In this document: in pieces, positions 51,648-62,871 of the stretch
How the letters are laid out: each line of letters opens with the position of its first letter
How positions within the stretch are numbered: position 1 is the first letter of the stretch
Assembly: GCA_027625915.1 (NCBI GenBank)
Contig: JANTQA010000047.1
Coordinates: 17,236,001 to 17,300,000 of the forward strand
Length of the DNA stretch: 64,000 nt
Reading direction: 5' to 3'
Origin: Anaeramoeba flamelloides
Lineage: Eukaryota; Metamonada; Anaeramoebidae
Translations under genes and position numbers: made by a program
Notes under the pieces: generated by a model
Told to the model about the DNA's origin: nothing
Databases searched by the model: none
What the model saw: only the letters and a program-made list of their open reading frames with translations

Positions 51648-51860
51648 ATTACTGTTCTAAAAATACTTTAGGTCTACTTTAAAGATATGTTTCAAAATGT
51701 AAGGTGATGTTTCTTTTTTATAGAAAGGTCCATATATTAAATAATCAAATAAGCTGATAATAAACAACAAGCGAATATGGTATTGGTTTTTTAACATTTG
51801 TTTATTAAAAAATAAATTCAGAAAATGAAGGATCATATGTCTTAAGTTACAATGTCAGTA
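51648..51860 (+). mobile_element. TIR-B element, left half, degraded
   Basis: Matches the left half of 8437-8904 in order: TACTGT end, GATATGTTTCAAAATG, GCTGATAATAAACAACAAG, TATGGTATTGGTTTTTTAAC, then AAAATGAAGGATCATAT. The right half is not recognisable here. Confidence 0.4.
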
Positions 51861-53204
51861 CTATTTTATTTTATTTTTATTTTGGGTATTTTGTTCAATT
51901 AAGCAATCCTTCAATTTTTAAATGAAGTGCTTTATGTTTTTCAAACATATTTTTTTTAAAAATACCAACTTTGTAATGTGTAATTTTTTTCTAGTAAAAA
52001 AAAATTTTAAGCTGATCAGTTTCAAAACAAAAGTTTTATCATTTGATGAGGAGTGAATGGAATGGGACTTGTTTTTGAAAATTAAAGAAATAAATTTCAA
52101 AAAAATTTTTAAAATGGGGTTTGAGTCGGTGATATAATGTACTAAAATTAGCTATTGTTTTAGCAATAAATAAAACAATTCTAGAAGTAAAAGGTATCGA
52201 TTAGTTCTTTTTAAATGACAATGAAGAAATAATGAGTCTTGAAGTTGGAATACTTTAAGTATTTCAGGTTGATTAGAGGACTTTTATTTTTCTCAAAATG
52301 GATTATGAAATTTTAGGTTACATTTACAGTTCTTGAAAAGTGAGAGCACTAACGTTTTTGTTTACCATTGGGCATGTGCAACCCTCTCTGTACTAAAGCG
52401 AAATATGAGCCTAAAAAAAAATAAAATGAGTAATCGTGAATAACATTTTATTTTAATAATGAGTGGTAAACTTGATCAATGAAAACATTTTTTTATCTTT
52501 ACCTTCTTTCTGGTTCTATTAACTTGGTCTTCACTACCAATCATTTAAAAAAAACAACTTGGCTCTCCTAAATATTGCAATTTTTTGATAATGAATCGAT
52601 TTTAATATTTGGGTAAAGAGTACATTATCCCCGGATTCTAAGTCATATTGGAAAATTTATCATAAAAAAGAGAATCAATTTTTCTCATTATGACAATCAA
52701 CAAAAAAAAAAAAATCAAAATTATTCGAAAAAATTAGGAAAAATAACAATGTTGGTTATGAAGATACCTTTTTCAAGCAACGATAAAGCTTTAAAAATCA
52801 CGATTATAAATATATCAATCAAAATATTATAGAAAATTGCGAAAATCAATAATATTTTAATTATATTACAAATCGCAATACTCGATAAAATCACAAAAAT
52901 TATCAAAAAATTGTCATAAATGCAAAAATATCGAGTCAAAATCATAATCATGGGATAACAGTTGATGTCTTTTTGGGCTAATTCAACAATATTTTTAAAA
53001 AAGGGTTTGTTTGATCAAAAAATAGATCTTTTAAAAAAAAGTTTTTCCTTGAAAAACAACAAAAAAGATATTTAGCTTAATCAAGGATCAGATCATAGTT
53101 TTTTATTGTGATTTGGTTGATAAACCTATCGACTGATACTTGAGACCAACAAAAGTAATAGAAAATACAAATAAATAGTTTCTCAGTTAATCCTTGTTTA
53201 ATAA

Positions 53205-53351
53205 ATTGGGTCGAATAATATTGTTTCTAAAACAACCAACACTTCGTGCTTTTCTTTAAAGAATGTGCAATTGTGGTTCAATCGTTTTCAATATTCTAGG
53301 AAGGCCGAAAGGATTTTGGATAATTTTTCAAAAGCATCCACAACAACTTAG
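53205..53351 (+). pseudogene. Short coding relic with a WF-NR helix motif
   Basis: A 48-codon frame without ATG in a locally less AT-rich patch. It contains SLKNVQLWFNRFQYSRKAER followed by ILDNFSKA. The VQLWFNRF segment resembles either a homeodomain recognition helix (WFxNR) lacking one residue or the helix-turn-helix of mariner-type transposases (WFKRF). Too short to decide. Confidence 0.2.
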
Positions 53352-54529
53352 CCACATTGTCATCAATTATTAAGATTGTTTGTTTACTTTTTTGTTATTC
53401 TTCTTCTTCTTCTCTTATCTTTGTATTGGGTAGAAAACACAACTAGGGTTTAAATTGTTTTTTTGATCAATAGATCACCAATAAAAAGAAAAATTACTCT
53501 TTATTCGTTTTTTGTTATTTAACTTGTGAAAGTAATAACCTTCATTATAAAAAAAGACATCAATTTTATCTTGAAAAACATCAGAAATATTGAAAAAAGT
53601 AGGGAATTTTTTTTTTACATTTCACAAAAAATCTTTACCAGTGCCTCTATTCATCAATTAAAAATAGAAAATTAATTTAAATATTAATACTGGTTAGGCC
53701 AATGACTAAGGTATTTAATTTCAAAATATGTTCATTGGAATATTTCCCAAAAATAAAATAATCGAAAAATAGCACTTTTTTTGGAGAAAACAGATATACG
53801 ACCAATTCAAATAAAAAAATCTGGAAATATGAAAAGGGTCCAAATTATTTTTGAAATAATAAAATAGCATTTGTATGATTTTAATTCTATTGTAATATTT
53901 GTAGAGATTAAAGAAGTTATGAAAACAATATTTTTAATCAAAAACGAAAATAATACTAAATAGCAATTTTCACTTGAAAAAATATGTGATAAAACCCAGA
54001 TAATAAAAAATTAATATCTTTGATTTGTGTAAAAACAATATTAAGAAACAAATTGAATTATTATAAAGAATCAATAAATGATTATTAATGAAATTGTAGA
54101 TTTAAATAGTATTATTTCTATTGGGTTTAAGAAAGATATTTTATAATAATTTTACCCACTTTTTTTTTTTTTTGCAAATAGCTTAGTTGATATGGGTGGT
54201 TTTTTTTTTGGTCTTATAATTCGGAGGTGTTTTCAGTTTTGTTAAAAAAAAATAAAAAAATATTTTTTTTCAACTACAAATCCATGCCTTAACTGAATTT
54301 TTCTATCTTCCATAACTTTTATACACTTTAATACACTTTAAAACGTTTCTAAACATTTTATGGTGTTTTTAGGGGGGTAAAAGAGTTGTAAAAGTGTCAA
54401 GGCTTTGTAAAAGTCAATGGAGATTTTTTTTAGGTAATTTCAAAAAAGTGAATATTCTTTTTTCCCTGATTTAATTTTATCTTGAAAATACGGAATATAG
54501 CGATTTTATAATTTTTGGTGATAAAGTAG

Positions 54530-54790
54530 GACTAATTGCGATTTTTTCAGATATTCACAAATTTTTTTTAAGATTAAGGTAATAAATTTTATTATCAAAA
54601 CCTCTAACGATTTAATACATGATGAATAATTTACTTAGAATATCAGGAATTATATTGAAAATTGATTTGAACTTAGATATATTCTTAGGGTGGTGAATTT
54701 AGATTAAATAGAAAGCAAAAGGAAAAAAGTATTATAATTTTTGTTATTGAGACATATGTTAATTTTTTTTTGGGTATGTTTTTTCCTGAT
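54530..54790 (+). mobile_element. TIR-B element, right half, degraded
   Basis: GAAAATTGATTTGAACTTAG, GGGTGGTGAATTTAGATTAA and AGTATTATAATTTTTG match the right half of the 8437-8904 copy in order. The terminal repeat is not clear. Confidence 0.4.
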
Positions 54791-57424
54791 AACTTTACCT
54801 AAAAATTTATTCAACAAAAATGCATTTTTTTTTTATGTGATTGTCTTTAATTGTTGATTATGGCCTTTATTCCCACAGATAATAAATTTACACCTAAGAG
54901 CAGTGTTGAATCGGTCTGAAATTATAGAAATTCGTAGGGTAATATATATCAAAATATGAATAACCCGGTTCAAGGGTGAATTAATGATAGGTTTTAAGTT
55001 CTTGGTATCTTTTAAAGGGTTAATTCTATAATTTAATTTTTTACAATTCAGCTTTCCTAATAATTATTTTGGAAAAAAAAGAAAAGTTTAAAAAAAGGTA
55101 ATAATTTATCTTTGGTTTTCAAGCTTATTGAAATCAATCATAAAAATAAACAAAAGTGCATATGATTTTATTTTTAATAAAATGTTTTTTTATTGTCAAT
55201 AGACTTTAGTATAAAAGGTAATTAATTTATTAGTTTTGTATATTTGAAGATAATTGGATAAAATTAAACAATACAAAAAGATATTTTGTATTTTATTCAT
55301 ATTTTCACAATAATTAATTTTCTTTTAGTATGACAAGAGTAAAAAAAGTTCCCTTTAGTTTATAGAATGGCTCTGAAGTGGAAATTTCCGTTTGTGAATA
55401 AAATATATGTTTTTAATTCTTTTTTAAAATTTAAAAAAATAACTTAGCAAGGGTTAATGTGTAATCCTATATATTAAATACCCATATAATATTTTAAAAA
55501 AATATTGTTTTTAAAAATACTACAAAAAGGGAAATATGTAGAATTTTGAGACCTGGTTGGTGTTTTTTTTTTTGAGGGGCAGAAATTGATAACAAAAAAA
55601 AAAAAAAATAGATCTTCTAACAATTAATATAATCTAAAAAAAAGATTTGAAAACATAATTAGATTGTATTATTCATACTACTCCAAAAATATATTATTTT
55701 TTCAATAAAACATGGTAAAAAATAAAATAAATTGGTATTTTTTATTTGGGTTTTAGGGTGTAAAGTGTTTCTTTGTGCCATCTTTTCATTCCAATTTCTT
55801 GATATATATATTAGTCCATCCAATTTTCTTTTACTTTGTATTGTTATTAAATTAAATTTTATTTTATGTTATGGAAGTTATTATAACTTAATCCAAACAA
55901 TAATTCAATTTTTTTGAACACGGTTAAAACATTAAAAAGTATCATAATAATACGGTCCATATTTGGGAATATACAATCCAAATACCTAATAAATTTTCTA
56001 ATGTCAGATTCCAATTGTATAACAAACTTACATTAATGGTAATATTCACATATAAAAATATGGAAAAATGGCAGGTTATAAATAATTTAAAAGCAATTTA
56101 CGAAAAAAATATTTCAACTTTATGTGAGTTCTTTTCTATTGAAATTTAATTTTTGACTTTATAAATAACCAAAAATTGGAAATCTTTTTTTTTTTTTTTT
56201 TTTTTTTATAAATTAAATGCTTTATGATGTATTTTTTCATGATTTTCTCGTTTGTAAAACTGGATTACATTTTTATAATAAAAATTCATTTAAATCTCTG
56301 AAAATTTTTAACAGTGGAATTTGAAGATTTGTATAGGTTTTATCTTTATCACATCTATAAAATAAAACACATATTACAAACATACCGTGAATTTTGACAG
56401 AAATGGAAATTAACTTTTTGTCTTTGTTAATACAAAAAAAAAACAACAAATCTCTCTCGGTTGCATGCTATTATATACATTCTATTGTTTGACATAGTTT
56501 TTTAACTAAATTTCCCCTTTGAAAGACTGGGTAAAAAATCTTTTTGTTTATTTAATAAATTCAAAAATTCAAAACAAAGCATCCAAATATCGAAGATATA
56601 ATATTTTCTAATTACTTTTGAATAGTTCTTCCTTTTGATTTTTCGGTACTTAGAAATAGAATATCAACAAAAAAAAAACAGAAAATTTTTATAAATTGTT
56701 GATCATTCAGAATGTTTGGACTTAAAGATTCTTATTTTTATATTTTTTCTAATCGAAATTTATGTTCTCTTATAAAAATTGTATTGTCTGTAAGAGGCTA
56801 TCACATAACAATAAAATTCTGTCAGAAATGGGGAAGTAAGTGGTAGAAAATAAATTTTCTGTTTATCGTGGATTTCACGGTAGGATTGGAACTGCTTTAA
56901 TAAACATAAAATTGATAATAGAAGAAAAAAAATGAATATGTCTATTTTTTGTGTTGGGAAATTACAAACAAATCTCGAATAACTTTTATTAATATTGATC
57001 TTCAATTTTGAAAAGTGAAAAAATCAAAGGTTTTTACAATTTAGTAACAATAATCGAAAAATGCCTTCAAGTTATGTGATTTCTTTGATTTCCTTTCTTT
57101 TTAAATTTAATTTTTGTATTTGTATCGTACAAAAAAAAAAATAAAATTTTAATGAATAAAAATTGAAATTTTTGTCTTATGAAAGAAATTGGATTGTCTA
57201 TTTCATAAAAAAAAACGCAATTTTAGGAAAGGCAACCAATTTCTATTTCTTATAAATTTTCATGTTCAGGTTTGAACATGGTATAAGGTTTTTCATAATA
57301 ATTTACCAAAAACACTTTTTTATTTTTTACTCGATTTTTTTACAAAATTATAAATAAAATTAAAATAAATTTAAAATTATAAACGTGTTATGATTTATTA
57401 ATAATAATTAATCAAATAAAAACA

Positions 57425-57449
57425 ATATATATATATATATATATATATA
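57425..57449. repeat. (AT)n microsatellite
   Basis: About 12 AT units, 57 bp downstream of the SUMO ligase stop codon. Confidence 0.9.
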
Positions 57450-57505
57450 ATAATTTGTATGTACATTCAATATTTTGATAATTAATTGAATTTTATTCAT
57501 ATTAA

Positions 57506-58906
57506 TTAATCAATGATATAAATTTCTTGATTTTGATTTTTATTTTCATTAGATGTATTTAAAGGTTCCCATCTACTGTTTGAATAAATGGTCACATATT
57601 CAGACTTTTTTTGGTGTTGTTTAAGAATACTCAAGATATATCCGTCAATTGAAAGATCCTCTATTGAAATTGGCTTGGAGCAGCATGGGCAATTCCAATT
57701 TCCGTAATTAAGGGCCAGTTTTAAATAGGACTTCAAATCGAAACATTGAAGGTGCTTGCAACATTTCCCCCTTGCTGGCAATTCCATAAAATCCATGCTT
57801 ATTGGGCATTTTAACGAGCAAACATCTTGCTTGACATTATAAAAAGATTGGTTTGATCGAAAGATTATATCGGAAATTTTTGAAAATGATTCCTTTTTAT
57901 TATTAAAGATTGTTGGTATTAATTCTTGAAAATAATGATCAAAGTTAATTATTTTCATATTCTGTAACACCACAACCAAATTTGAATTGTTTTGCCATCC
58001 TTTGACTGTAAGAAAATATTTTCTTTTTTTTGCAAGTTGAGGCAAGTCGCTTAAATCGATTGGAAATAAATGTGGTAGGTTGACGTCTGTATTTTGTTCA
58101 AATCCGGTGCTTTCTTTTTGTTTTCCAAACTGGGTTGCGAAATTACTCTTAGATCGGTTTCCACAAAGACTTATTTCTTCAACAATGCTTTCACCTTCGC
58201 CATCTTCTTCAAATTGAAACTCTTTTTGTTCTTCTTCAGATTCAAAATCCATTTGTTCACACTCAATGCCATGATCTGTTTCGATGTCAATCCCAAAATT
58301 TTGCTCGTTATCATTGTCGCTGTAATTATTACACTCGTCATAATTGTTATTTTGGTTCTCTTTTGGGTAAATTTGTTTATTACCAAGACACACAACCAAA
58401 TTGCTTGGCCAACTAAAGATTTCTTTATTTGAAGATGTGTCAAATAAGCGAATACCAAAAATCATATCATTATCCAGGCAATTTTGTTTTATTTGTTCCA
58501 TTTTTTTCTTGGTCAATCTTTTTTGATAAAAGGGTTCTTCGATTGTGAGTGGACCAATTAATGGTGCGGATTGTGGCTTTACATATTTTTGATCTCCAAA
58601 AAGAATCTTTTTGGTAAGCGAAAGTGAGAGCTGATCTTCAAATAAATATTGATAGCAAAGCTTTTGGTTCTCTTCGTGGTTTAGAAAGTCGTTCTCTTTG
58701 ATCAAACCTTTTTGTGTTTGCAAGGTAAAGTATTCGAGAAAAATCTTTTTGAAAATCATTTCTTTTGTTGTTAAAAAATCGACATTCCTTTTCCTTTGTT
58801 CTTCATTGTTTGTTAGAAATGGTTTTTGTAAAAGTAATTTAGTGACCGTAGTTCGGTTCCAGTTTTCTTCTTGATGGTTTGTGGTTTTGATTGTTCTTTG
58901 AAACAT
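57506..58906 (-). CDS. SUMO E3 ligase of the PIAS/Siz family (SP-RING protein)
   Basis: Single exon, 466 aa, ATG at 58904-58906, TGA stop. A PINIT-like region spans about 100-330 (FGIRLFDTSSNKEIFSWPSN, LPHLFPIDLSDLPQL, KYFLTVKGW), interrupted by an acidic Asn/Glu insert (185-275). The SP-RING is at about 363-425: SLKCPISMDFMELPARGKCC, KHLQCFDLKSYL, WNCPCCSKPISIEDL and IDGYI. Its zinc ligands are C367, C383, H385, C388, C406 and C409. These give the RING-like fold that recruits the SUMO-loaded E2 Ubc9; PINIT selects substrates such as PCNA. No N-terminal SAP domain is visible, and the protein is shorter than typical Siz or PIAS. The last residues EIYIID form a possible SUMO-interacting motif. 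Nuclear role by family. Confidence 0.9.
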   Translation of the reverse strand: MFQRTIKTTNHQEENWNRTTVTKLLLQKPFLTNNEEQRKRNVDFLTTKEMIFKKIFLEYFTLQTQKGLIKENDFLNHEENQKLCYQYLFEDQLSLSLTKKILFGDQKYVKPQSAPLIGPLTIEEPFYQKRLTKKKMEQIKQNCLDNDMIFGIRLFDTSSNKEIFSWPSNLVVCLGNKQIYPKENQNNNYDECNNYSDNDNEQNFGIDIETDHGIECEQMDFESEEEQKEFQFEEDGEGESIVEEISLCGNRSKSNFATQFGKQKESTGFEQNTDVNLPHLFPIDLSDLPQLAKKRKYFLTVKGWQNNSNLVVVLQNMKIINFDHYFQELIPTIFNNKKESFSKISDIIFRSNQSFYNVKQDVCSLKCPISMDFMELPARGKCCKHLQCFDLKSYLKLALNYGNWNCPCCSKPISIEDLSIDGYILSILKQHQKKSEYVTIYSNSRWEPLNTSNENKNQNQEIYIID

Positions 58907-59713
58907 TTTTTCTTTTTTAGTTTGTGTTTTGAAAATAAATTGAAAAATCTTTAAGAATAAGTAATTTGTTAACTTTTTTTTTTTTGAATCAAGGTTATGT
59001 TTTAAGGTTTTGTAATTTAGTTTTGGTTTTTTATAAAAAATTTCTTTCTTTTGATCGATAATAAAAAAATAAATTTTTAAACAAGAGATTCTGTTTTATT
59101 TGAATTTCTCAAGATGTTTGAATAAGCTTGAAACCAATTCGAAATAAGCTTTAATTTGTTTTGTTACAAATATTTTTAATTTTCTTTTTTTGCAAAAAGA
59201 GAATTTACCAATTGTGATCTCATTGAAAATAAGACTCATAATGCTTCTTGAGAGATATTTTTGATGGTTGAAATTATGAAGTTAATTGTGAAAAGAAGAA
59301 ATGAAATTGTATTAAATCTCTAAAGACTAAATATTGAAATAATAAAACCTTTTGAACAACAAATTGTCAAAGTTTTAAAGAATTTTCCATTGTTTCTTGG
59401 GTTTATTTACTTATTAATTTTGATCTCTCGAAATAGAAGATTTTCTCAAAATAAGAAAACAATAATTGACTTGTCTTAAAAAATTAAGTTTTTTTATTGA
59501 CAGAAACAAGCAAAGTTGGTGATATTATTTCTCAAAAAAATGATACAGACATTTCGATTTTACAAAAAATTATTAAGAAGAAAATTTTGAGAAAAGTGAA
59601 AAGAATGATAGAATTTCAGTATTGACAGTTTGATGATAAAATTGCGATTTTTGAGATAAATGTTCAAATTTCTGATGTTACTATTAATCGCTAAATAAAA
59701 TGTTCAATATTTT
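58907..59713. other. Intergenic region upstream of the SUMO ligase
   Basis: AT-rich. The first 150 bp is the 5' flank of the SUMO ligase gene, with T-rich runs. No frame or repeat recognised. Confidence 0.4.
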
Positions 59714-59869
59714 CATTCAGCTTTTCAAAAAAACAATCTTATCAAGAATTAAAAGAAATCTCAAAAGTACTCAATTCTAAAAGGGAAATTAATAATTTCT
59801 GCTGAATTAAGAATTATAAATTGATAAGTTCTGCAAGAGTTTTATTAGATTTTTTTGGAAAGCTGAATG
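59714..59869. mobile_element. TIR-E element, 156 bp
   Basis: Left end CATTCAGCTTTTCAAAAAAA; right end TTTTTTTGGAAAGCTGAATG. Inverted similarity continues inward (AAGAATTAAAAG with AGAGTTTTATTAG). The same ends occur at 60424-61133. Confidence 0.55.
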
Positions 59870-60423
59870 TAAATTTTGTTTAATTTATTATCTAACAGAT
59901 ACTTCCAGAAAGTAATCTTTTCAAGGTATTTTATCTCTTAAGTGACATTTTAGTGTTTTCAAAAAACAAATAGATTTTTTGCTCTGTTTGTTTTTTTGGA
60001 TTTCGAAAAATTATTTTCGATTTTTTGATTATTTACCCAAATCACTTCCTTTCTTTTTTAAAAACTATGGAATGTATTGATATTGAAAACAAAAGACACA
60101 CTACCAAGCTTCTTCACTTTTCTTCATCTCCTGTGTAGTAATACTATTAATGAAAAAAACACAAATTCCTCAAAGAAGCTTTGAAAATTTTGAGATCATT
60201 TTTGTACACTTATTTAGCCAAAAAGTTTCTCAAAAGAACAAATTTCTTTTCTGGTGTATTACAATACTTGTTCCTTAACAACAAAAACTGTGAAAAACCA
60301 AAAAACAGTTGGTGAAAAAAGAAAATGTATGACAAAAACAAACAAAAAAGATTTTTGAAATCATTAAAATTTGTAAATTCAGTAGATCTACTATTTGTTG
60401 CAAAATAAATGGAACAAAATTTT

Positions 60424-61133
60424 CATTCAGCTTACCAAAAAAAGGTGTTGTAATCATGTAAAATTTCAATTTTTTTAATTCAATAAATCAGTTTAAATTA
60501 TTAATTTCCCTTATAGAATTGAGTTCTTTCATGGTTTGCTTTAATTCTACGAATGTGATTACAGTGATCAAAATAATGCGTGCCCAAAGACTATAATCCG
60601 TGTTTCCAAATATTATCCGTGCTTTTTTTTCTTCTTGTTCTAAGGCAACATCCAATCTACTACCAAATAGTATACCAAAGCCCAAATCAATTTTGGAAGT
60701 AAAATCCTTGATCTTTTCAGTAAAATTTAAATTATTAATGCAATTTGTTTAAAATATTACCATATATTCTCAATTGTTTTGAAATTTTTTCGTTTTTTGA
60801 TCTTTAAAATTTTATTTTCCAAATTTACTCTATTTTTTGAGATAAATTTTTTAATTTGATCCTTTATTTTTAGAATTTTCTTTTTAAATATTAGAACTTT
60901 AAGAAACCAATACCAAGTTTATTTAGGGTTTATTATAAGTTCCTTTGATTGGTTAATGTATTGGTCTTCTATAACAAAAAAACACAGGTTTTTTATTTTG
61001 AAACACAGATTAAATTTTTCGACTGCTTTATTTTGACTACAGTATCTTAAATTATTAATTGACCTTTATAGAATTGGGGACTTTGTTATTTGGTTTAATT
61101 CTTGGAGTGTGATTTTTTTTGGAAAGCTAAATG
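60424..61133. mobile_element. TIR-E element, 710 bp, carrying a nested TIR-B element
   Basis: Outer ends are CATTCAGCTTACCAAAAAAA and TTTTTTTTGGAAAGCTAAATG. The interior is mostly occupied by a TIR-B insertion. Two 67-68-bp direct repeats (60493-60560 and 61048-61114) flank that insertion. Confidence 0.55.
60562..61042 (-). mobile_element. TIR-B MITE-like element, 481 bp, nested inside TIR-E
   Basis: Left end CAGTGATCAAAATAATGCG; right end GCTTTATTTTGACTACAG; TA on both sides (60560-60561, 61043-61044). Inverted relative to the copies at 8437 and 22600. It shares ATCCAATCTACTACCAAATA and CAATTTTGGAAGTAAAATCC-type blocks, reverse-complemented. Confidence 0.75.
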
Positions 61134-61491
61134 AAAATTTTTATTTTTTTATTTAGCAATTAACAGTAAGACTGAAATAATCTCAACACTTTGTACAATC
61201 CTTGAATACACAGAACCCAAAAATTTGAAAGAAAAAAAAACTTAGCCAAACAATAATTTCTTATAAATTTCTTTTCCTCATACAAAAACTGATCAGGGAA
61301 ATGAAAAATCGCCTAGCTACTCTCATAAAATTGAAAAAATAAATGACTATTATCCAGTTGAGCCTAGTGGTTAATGTGATATAACTTGTTATTGATTGAA
61401 CCCCCTCCAAAAAAAAAAAAAAAAAAATATACAAAAAACACTACAAAAGTAATAGTGTATTTTAGAACTAATCCAATAAAAGAAAAAATAG

Positions 61492-62130
61492 AAAAAAAAT
61501 ATTTTATATCTAAAAGACAGGAAGAGAAACTTTAACACATATTATTTAAATAATATAAAAACCATAGAATTCAAACACGAAGATAATAATAATTATCAGA
61601 ATAATTCAATCAAATTATATTCCCAAACACCATTAAAAGATTTAGATTTTCTAACATTATATTTTTTTGATTCTTTAAAAAAGATAAATGGGCTACAACC
61701 TCAATGAAAATGTAAGAAAATTATGTTTTATTTATCGCATACTTTAACATAAAATTTCCCCTAAAAAACATTATAGACTTTCATGTATTATGACTTTTTT
61801 ACATTTGAGGAACAAATAATGTTTTTGAATAATATATTAAGTAAATTACAAAATGATATTCATTAAGAAAAAAAAAACGATGAATAAGAAAAACAAGAAG
61901 AAGAAAAAATTATTCAAAATTTTACTAATCACTCTTATCAAAAATTATTTCCAAAAAAAATTAAAGATTCACAAATTTTTCACTTTATAATAACTCCACT
62001 TATACTAAATATGCTTTCTTAATAAAATATTCAAGATCACTCATGACTTTTAAAGATATTTTTACAATTTAAGTGGAAAAATCCATTTTACAGTGAGAAT
62101 TTTTTCAAATTGAATAGTAAAAAAAGTTTA
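61492..62130 (+). pseudogene. Decayed coding region, identity unknown
   Basis: Two plus-strand stretches read like host protein. 61492-61707 contains LKDRKRNFNTYYLNNIKTIE and TPLKDLDFLTLYFFDSLKK. About 61813-62130 contains EEQIMFLNNILSKLQND, NFTNHSYQKLFPKKIKD and KWKNPFYSENFFKL. The second stretch is interrupted by several in-frame stops (about five), so I call it a broken gene. No ATG, family motif or splice pattern identifies it. Confidence 0.3.
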
Positions 62131-62342
62131 ATTATTTTTTTTTTTCACAGTCACACGATTCTTTTATGATCTTTCAAATGTTATTTTAAAATCTTAATCA
62201 ATATCTTTCAAATGGGAATCAATTTTTTTGACTATTAAAGGACTATTTATTTATTTAAATTGAAAACATATTTTTTTTTTGATTATTCCATTAGGTTTTT
62301 TCTAATTTTCTTTTTATTTCAAAAATTAACAAAAATCATCGT

Positions 62343-62871
62343 TCGATTTTCCTAAATTTAAAAGAATTGGGAAAAATGCTTGATTTTAAATAATTCTATT
62401 GAATCATAGAAAATTACTTTAAGTTTACTTGAGTTTTCTATTTATTTGCAAAATCAATAGATTTCCTTTAGTTTTTTTTTGAGTTTTCTATTTATTTGTG
62501 AAGTGTTCTAGGTTTTTTTTTTACTTTTTGAAATAAACAGAAAATTTTAATAAATTTTTGGTTTATTTCAAAAAGTAAAAAAAAACCTAACGAAAATCAA
62601 AGGATTTTACAAATAAATAGATTTTACAAATAGAAAAATCCAAATAAATAGAAAACTCAATAGATTTTCCGAATAAATAGAAGACGTCAAAAAAACCTAG
62701 AACACTTGGCAGATAAAATAGAAAACTCCAAGAAAACCATAACACTTAGCGACACTCTACATCACTTGGCGGGCACTTTCTTTAGGTTTTCTAGGATTCA
62801 AAAAAATAGAGTAAATCACATATTTTACCACATTCTTTTAAATTCTGGAAAATCCAGGACACTTAATATTT
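62343..62871. mobile_element. TIR-F foldback element, 529 bp, nested palindromes
   Basis: The outer arms pair over about 80 bp: the left has TTTCCTAAATTTAAAAGAAT and the right ATTCTTTTAAATTCTGGAAA. Inside lies a second pair of about 50 bp (62470-62520 with 62690-62740, sharing CTAGAACACTT and TAGAAAACTC). Inside that is a central palindrome (62509-62590; AAATAAAC...GTTTATTT). The right side has three CACTTGGC/CACTTAGC units spaced about 30 bp. Copies lie at 13430 and 47850. Confidence 0.6.

Larger units (their letters stand above)
51150..57505. other. Intergenic region of 6.4 kb
   Basis: Contains two partial TIR-B copies and a possible coding relic at 53205-53351. A candidate first exon for TFIIB might start at the ATG complementary to 51289-51287 or 51306-51304. 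(AT)n lies at 57425-57449. Palindromic TTTTACACTTT-like motifs occur at 54310-54415. No other gene is supported. Confidence 0.4.

Noticed and set aside
60488-60685. 65-codon minus-strand frame with ATG
   Set aside because: It spans the end of a TIR-B element and one 67-bp direct repeat; the frame is incidental.
61360-61415. CCTAGTGGTTAATG...GATTGAACCCC resembling tRNA A and B boxes
   Set aside because: The boxes are too close and no cloverleaf can be drawn.
61813-62130. Alternative genetic code with TAA as Gln
   Set aside because: Intact genes here terminate at TAA and use CAA/CAG for Gln, so decay is the simpler explanation.
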